A stretch of DNA of 64,000 nt. It comes from Sipunculus nudus (lineage: Eukaryota > Annelida > Sipuncula > Golfingiida > Sipunculidae). Both the position numbers and the translations under genes were made by a program. The notes beneath the pieces were generated by a model that ran no database searches, was not told the origin of the DNA, and saw nothing but the letters and a program-made list of their open reading frames with translations. The stretch covers positions 64,769,953-64,833,952 of the forward strand of contig CM049311.1 of NCBI GenBank assembly GCA_026874595.1, written 5' to 3'. Below, one piece after another: positions 62,021 through 64,000 of this stretch; positions within the stretch are counted from its first letter, which is position 1; each line of letters opens with the position of its first letter.

Positions 62021-62322
62021 TGATCGAGGAGATCCATATCTAAAAGGCGCAGATATCCTACCCCCCGGCGGGGGTTTAAAATCCCAGACCCCCCCCCCCC
62101 CGGGCATTTAAAATCCCAGACCCCCCCCCCCCCCCCGGGGATTTAAAATCCCAGATACGCTAATGAAAATCCAAAGACGTTATGGTGTATGAGATATGAT
62201 TTCTCTAAATTCTGTGTAAATTCTGATGGCGCATTGATTTTCGAAATACTTACTGTTTGGGAACATGACCGAGGAACCCATGTCAGTTGTAAGAAAAGTA
62301 TAAACGTTTTCAGAGCAGACAT
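52068..62322 (-). CDS. type I membrane receptor: C-type lectin, SRCR and EGF-like domains
   Basis: Minus-strand gene with candidate exons 62254-62322, 60744-60933, 59828-60057, 57658-57793, 56100-56236, 55781-55942, 55353-55480, 53578-53722, 53075-53212, 52622-52759 and 52068-52243. Order: signal peptide, short Cys-containing region, C-type lectin domain over two exons, SRCR C-terminal half, SRCR N-terminal half, a Cys-rich exon, three 8-Cys EGF-like repeats, transmembrane segment. Junctions 1-5 and the EGF/TM exons chain in phase. The 55781 to 55480 junction does not. The protein should sit in the plasma membrane with its recognition domains outside, resembling molluscan scavenger or pattern-recognition receptors. 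The ligand is unknown. It either ends at a TGA right after the membrane segment or continues into unassigned tail exons. Confidence 0.75.
52622..52759 (-). CDS. receptor exon: EGF-like repeat 3
   Basis: 138-bp phase 1-1 exon. DCPAGSWGESCVNECGKC through NGECMTGYTGEFC has eight cysteines in the MEGF/laminin-type EGF spacing. Confidence 0.85.
53075..53212 (-). CDS. receptor exon: EGF-like repeat 2
   Basis: 138-bp phase 1-1 exon. VCTSGTWGMNCTESCENC to CPAGHQGPRCNE has eight cysteines. Same length and phase as the next exon, indicating exon duplication. Confidence 0.85.
53578..53722 (-). CDS. receptor exon: EGF-like repeat 1
   Basis: 145-bp phase 0-1 exon. VVTCDHQHYGIDCSDECGEC to GCKPGYLGRRCDQ has eight cysteines. 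It links in phase to the exon ending at 55353. Confidence 0.85.
54460..55083 (-). repeat. repeat element in receptor intron, same family as 46773-48840
   Basis: The minus strand carries the AGCTATAGCGATCCCTC / CGTCCGACCGTCCGTCCG / TTAACAGGGTAC terminus at 55006-55083 and one degenerate body unit. It lies in the intron between the exons at 53722 and 55353. Confidence 0.65.
55353..55480 (-). CDS. receptor exon: Cys-rich, phase 1-0
   Basis: Reads GSDNLTQYLVGCSDGLPDGN, then RCFEQDETTFICPNPQTN and VTCSK, followed by a GTTGGT donor. It has four cysteines. Its phase (1 in, 0 out) and VTCS ending match the SRCR half exon at 56100-56236, so it may be a very diverged SRCR C-terminal half. Confidence 0.55.
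55781..55942 (-). CDS. receptor exon: SRCR N-terminal half
   Basis: Reads TTGGSSGRGHVTTFYRGMLQ, VFHSGEWRYVCDRNFDA and VDSQVACRQLQ. The pattern (G)xLQVFHxGxWxxVCDxxFDxxDxxVACRQL is the first half of an SRCR domain. The acceptor is CTTCCAG. A donor at CATATG|GTGATA gives phase 0, which suits the exon at 53722 but not the one at 55480. The 3' limit is therefore uncertain. Confidence 0.65.
56100..56236 (-). CDS. receptor exon: SRCR C-terminal half
   Basis: Reads ETFWIDDVRCSGNESTLSDC, then PHGPWGQHTCGLDQAVRITC. This is the classic SRCR second half (W(I/L)DDVxCxGxExxLxxC ... WGxHxC). It joins in phase 1 directly to the end of the lectin domain. A matching N-terminal half is not found between them. 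Confidence 0.85.
56609..57631. mobile_element. three-unit repeat element in the lectin-SRCR intron
   Basis: Three copies of a ~300-bp unit (marker GGTCAAGGTCACCCATCTTC near 56832, 57137 and 57440) lie between AAAGCCCTCAGCC (about 56625) and the inverted GCTGAGGGCT (about 57619), the latter preceded by a GGACGGACGGACGG tract. A non-coding composite element of the same general design as 46773-48840. Confidence 0.75.
57658..57793 (-). CDS. receptor exon: C-type lectin domain, second half
   Basis: Reads ATYFNWGSGEPNRGTGRFCG, then EIYTNGKWNDAGCSGEKHYV and CSVKSG. EPN and WND, which bind calcium and mannose-type sugars in this family, are present. The usual Glu two residues before the following Cys is Arg (GRFC), so the calcium site may be weakened. 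Confidence 0.9.
58103..58145. repeat. (AT)n microsatellite
   Basis: AT array in the intron between the two lectin exons. Confidence 0.9.
59400..59655. repeat. two-copy ~130-bp tandem duplication
   Basis: GGTATTATGTTTCCAGTATA, AACCAGGTTTA and AAAGTCTATA appear twice in order, about 130 bp apart, in the lectin intron. Confidence 0.85.
59828..60057 (-). CDS. receptor exon: C-type lectin domain, first half
   Basis: Reads GCPDGYGGMKGMCYKLIKSS, then VSWDRAKFWCDNIGATLAEI and so on to MSAPSKQ. The Cys-x-W...A...C...GA.LA.I pattern is the CTLD N-terminal half. The usual WIGL core is WFYLEE here. Phase 1 in, 0 out. Confidence 0.9.
60744..60933 (-). CDS. receptor exon: short Cys-containing, possibly Sushi-like
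   Basis: Reads SGDVRLVRVEEVTQGTIQRT, then NSTLTYKCHSRNGLL and RPVCNNSLPMGHSTTEPATG. Only two cysteines are visible, so it is at best a partial Sushi-like fold. It joins the signal peptide exon in phase 0 and the lectin exon in phase 1. Confidence 0.65.
61979..62018. repeat. (AT)n microsatellite
   Basis: Uninterrupted AT array in the first receptor intron. Confidence 0.9.
62060..62157. repeat. poly-C / ATTTAAAATCCCAGA repeat
   Basis: TTTAAAATCCCAGA occurs three times, separated by long C runs. Lengths may be assembly-sensitive. Confidence 0.8.
62254..62322 (-). CDS. receptor exon 1: start codon and signal peptide
   Basis: ATG at 62322 opens MSALKTFILFLQLTWVPRSC SQT, then a GTAAGT donor in phase 0. 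A Lys followed by a hydrophobic core and a small/polar C-region is a secretory signal peptide. It splices in frame to 60933. Confidence 0.7.
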
Positions 62323-64000
62323 TGCTCACGAGCTTTCCCTTATGCACTGCGGGAAGGCGAACAAGAAGTCGTTACTCAGTACGCTGGAAACTGTCATGCC
62401 AGATTTTAAACTCATATTGTCATTCACGTTGCCTGTTAACATATAAATGCGGCTCTAACGTATCATATAAACAATGCTTGATTGATGCTTGAGTGGATTT
62501 AGTCTACATACATGCAATTTAGGTTAAGGTGCTCGTCTGTGTCGTGACCATTATTCAATGTTGTAGGAAAAGCGGTTAACGAGGGACTTGGAGAATGAGA
62601 CAAAACTTGGCTATTTGTGTAAAGATCGTCTATATGCACTATTGTAATTCTTAAGGCTCAAAGTAAACAAGCCCTCGTTCATATCTGAAAAAAAACATGG
62701 TTAAGTGTAGTCTTGTTTGTTATTCTTTGTTTGTCTGTTCATGTTTAATAACCAATTTTTTTTTATAATTCACAGTTTAGTTAGTACTGATAGTTTGCAT
62801 TTTTAATTTTTCTCATAAATGTGATTTTGCACCAATAAAGAGCGATGAACTACTTTCAGCTTGATAACGGCACCGAGGGACTACCCTTAATTCATCCGCG
62901 TCCCAAGTTACAATGAATAGACTATACATGGTGCTACTAAGGCAGCAGGGTGTGCTATCAGATATTTAGCCACTCCATGTATTAAGTCGGCATTGAATGT
63001 AATAATCATTTCATTGAATGATAAAGCTGATATATCTGTACTTTATGACAGAGTTTTGTATTCATAAAAAATTAAGAATTTCATGTGTCATTTAAGAAAA
63101 CCTATGGGTAGTGAATGAGACCTGGGGGGTACGTACTTAACTAATAGTTTTTTCCGGACGACTGGCTCATTATTGTAATTATATTGACATTGTATGGGAA
63201 CTGGCATGTTGGACAATTGTGGCATTTAATGTACTAGGATTTGTATTGCATAAAAAAGCTTATGGGTTTGCTCATTACGACAGAGTTTTGAGTTGATGTC
63301 AAACTAAGTAAACATCACCTCGACGCTTCACACCTAGTGACTCGACTCGGCTCACATGATCGGAACATATCATGTGTATTATCATAAAGAAGAAAAAAAT
63401 GCGGCTACAAACCGTGTGTGCATAAAAGGGAAACATGTTAAGAACACTGTTTCAAACGGATAGTTTACAAATTGTATCACACAAAACCGCACGGCAGGCT
63501 CTACGTTATGACATGAGAATGCTTTGATTAAATTATTTAAACTTTGACCACTCCTCTTCATCAAATTTTATGTTACTGCACTGTAATTGCTGTCATAAAA
63601 AGTGGCATTAACGCTAACCTCCTTATCTGCATTCCTTTTTCTGTTTATTGGTGTGCTTGTATTGGTTATAAGGGTAATAGATTGTCCTCATATGTAAGAT
63701 GAAAGTACACACCTAATTACTTCAGGGTAATACTTCTTGTATTTTATAACCCTGTTCCATTTATTCATTAAATAAATCATAGGCAGCATAGTTTGAAGTG
63801 TTTCTGTCTGGAGAAAACATTTTTCACATGATGAAACGAAAACGAGACACACAGTACGAAAATGCATTTAATTTTATTTCAAATGAACTGATAACATCAC
63901 TACATGAAGAGGTTAGGTGTAACACAGAATTGCCTGGATATCTTTGGACTTTAAATAAGTTTTTCTGATTTCTCATATATATGTTTGAACTGACGTGTTA
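62323..64000. other. 5' flank of the receptor, nothing else recognised
   Basis: This stretch should contain the promoter of the minus-strand receptor, but no definite core promoter element is evident. Only short frames occur. Confidence 0.4.

Larger units (their letters stand above)
60940..62250. other. first intron of the receptor
   Basis: Contains a poly-G run (61466-61490), an (AT)n array (61979-62018) and poly-C tracts (62088-62138) with a duplicated ATTTAAAATCCCAGA word. No further exon could be placed with confidence. Confidence 0.5.

Noticed and set aside
62189-62446. 85-codon plus-strand frame
   Set aside because: It is antisense to receptor exon 1, whose signal peptide and in-frame splicing are better supported.

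Overview
The window looks like animal nuclear DNA, most likely from a mollusc and probably a bivalve. It is AT-rich, with short exons, long introns, many (AT)n arrays and several kinds of decayed transposons. The bivalve guess is inference. It rests on the lectin/SRCR/EGF receptor, on interspersed repeats ending in GGACGG-rich modules, and on a Mutator-like element carrying an OTU/vertnin-like region. No rRNA, tRNA, CRISPR array or prokaryotic operon was seen.

Layout. 1-17.6 kb holds no convincing host gene. It contains a 546-bp inverted-repeat transposon with a 9-bp target duplication (2744-3289), a 3.46-kb fold-back element whose ~590-bp arms are studded with a 12-bp palindrome (3309-6771), a second MITE (14467-14903), and several repeats shared in inverted orientation. 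17.7-23.75 kb (minus strand) is a decayed giant Mutator-like element: PHD-like finger, OTU/vertnin-like domain, linker, and a MULE transposase with a visible D-D-E triad. It is broken by stops, frameshifts and a nested repeat block. 27.1-28.6 kb (minus) is a decayed LINE ending in a (TTA)n tail.

30.1-34.6 kb (plus) is an intact eight-exon gene for a 314-residue 2-oxoglutarate/Fe(II) oxygenase. A convergent paralogue with the same exon plan lies at 37.6-40.9 kb (minus). It is a pseudogene with frameshifts, two lost splice sites and a premature stop. 41.9-43.6 kb (plus) is a second dead LINE. 46.8-48.9 kb is a tandem-repeat element that recurs in other places in the window.

52.1-62.3 kb (minus) is a multi-exon gene for a type I membrane receptor: signal peptide, short Cys-containing domain, C-type lectin domain, SRCR half-domains, three 8-Cys EGF-like repeats and a transmembrane segment. 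It looks like an innate recognition or scavenger receptor. The SRCR half-domain exons are in reverse order, and one splice junction could not be resolved.

All exon coordinates were derived by hand from splice consensus, frame and protein homology. No search or alignment program was run.
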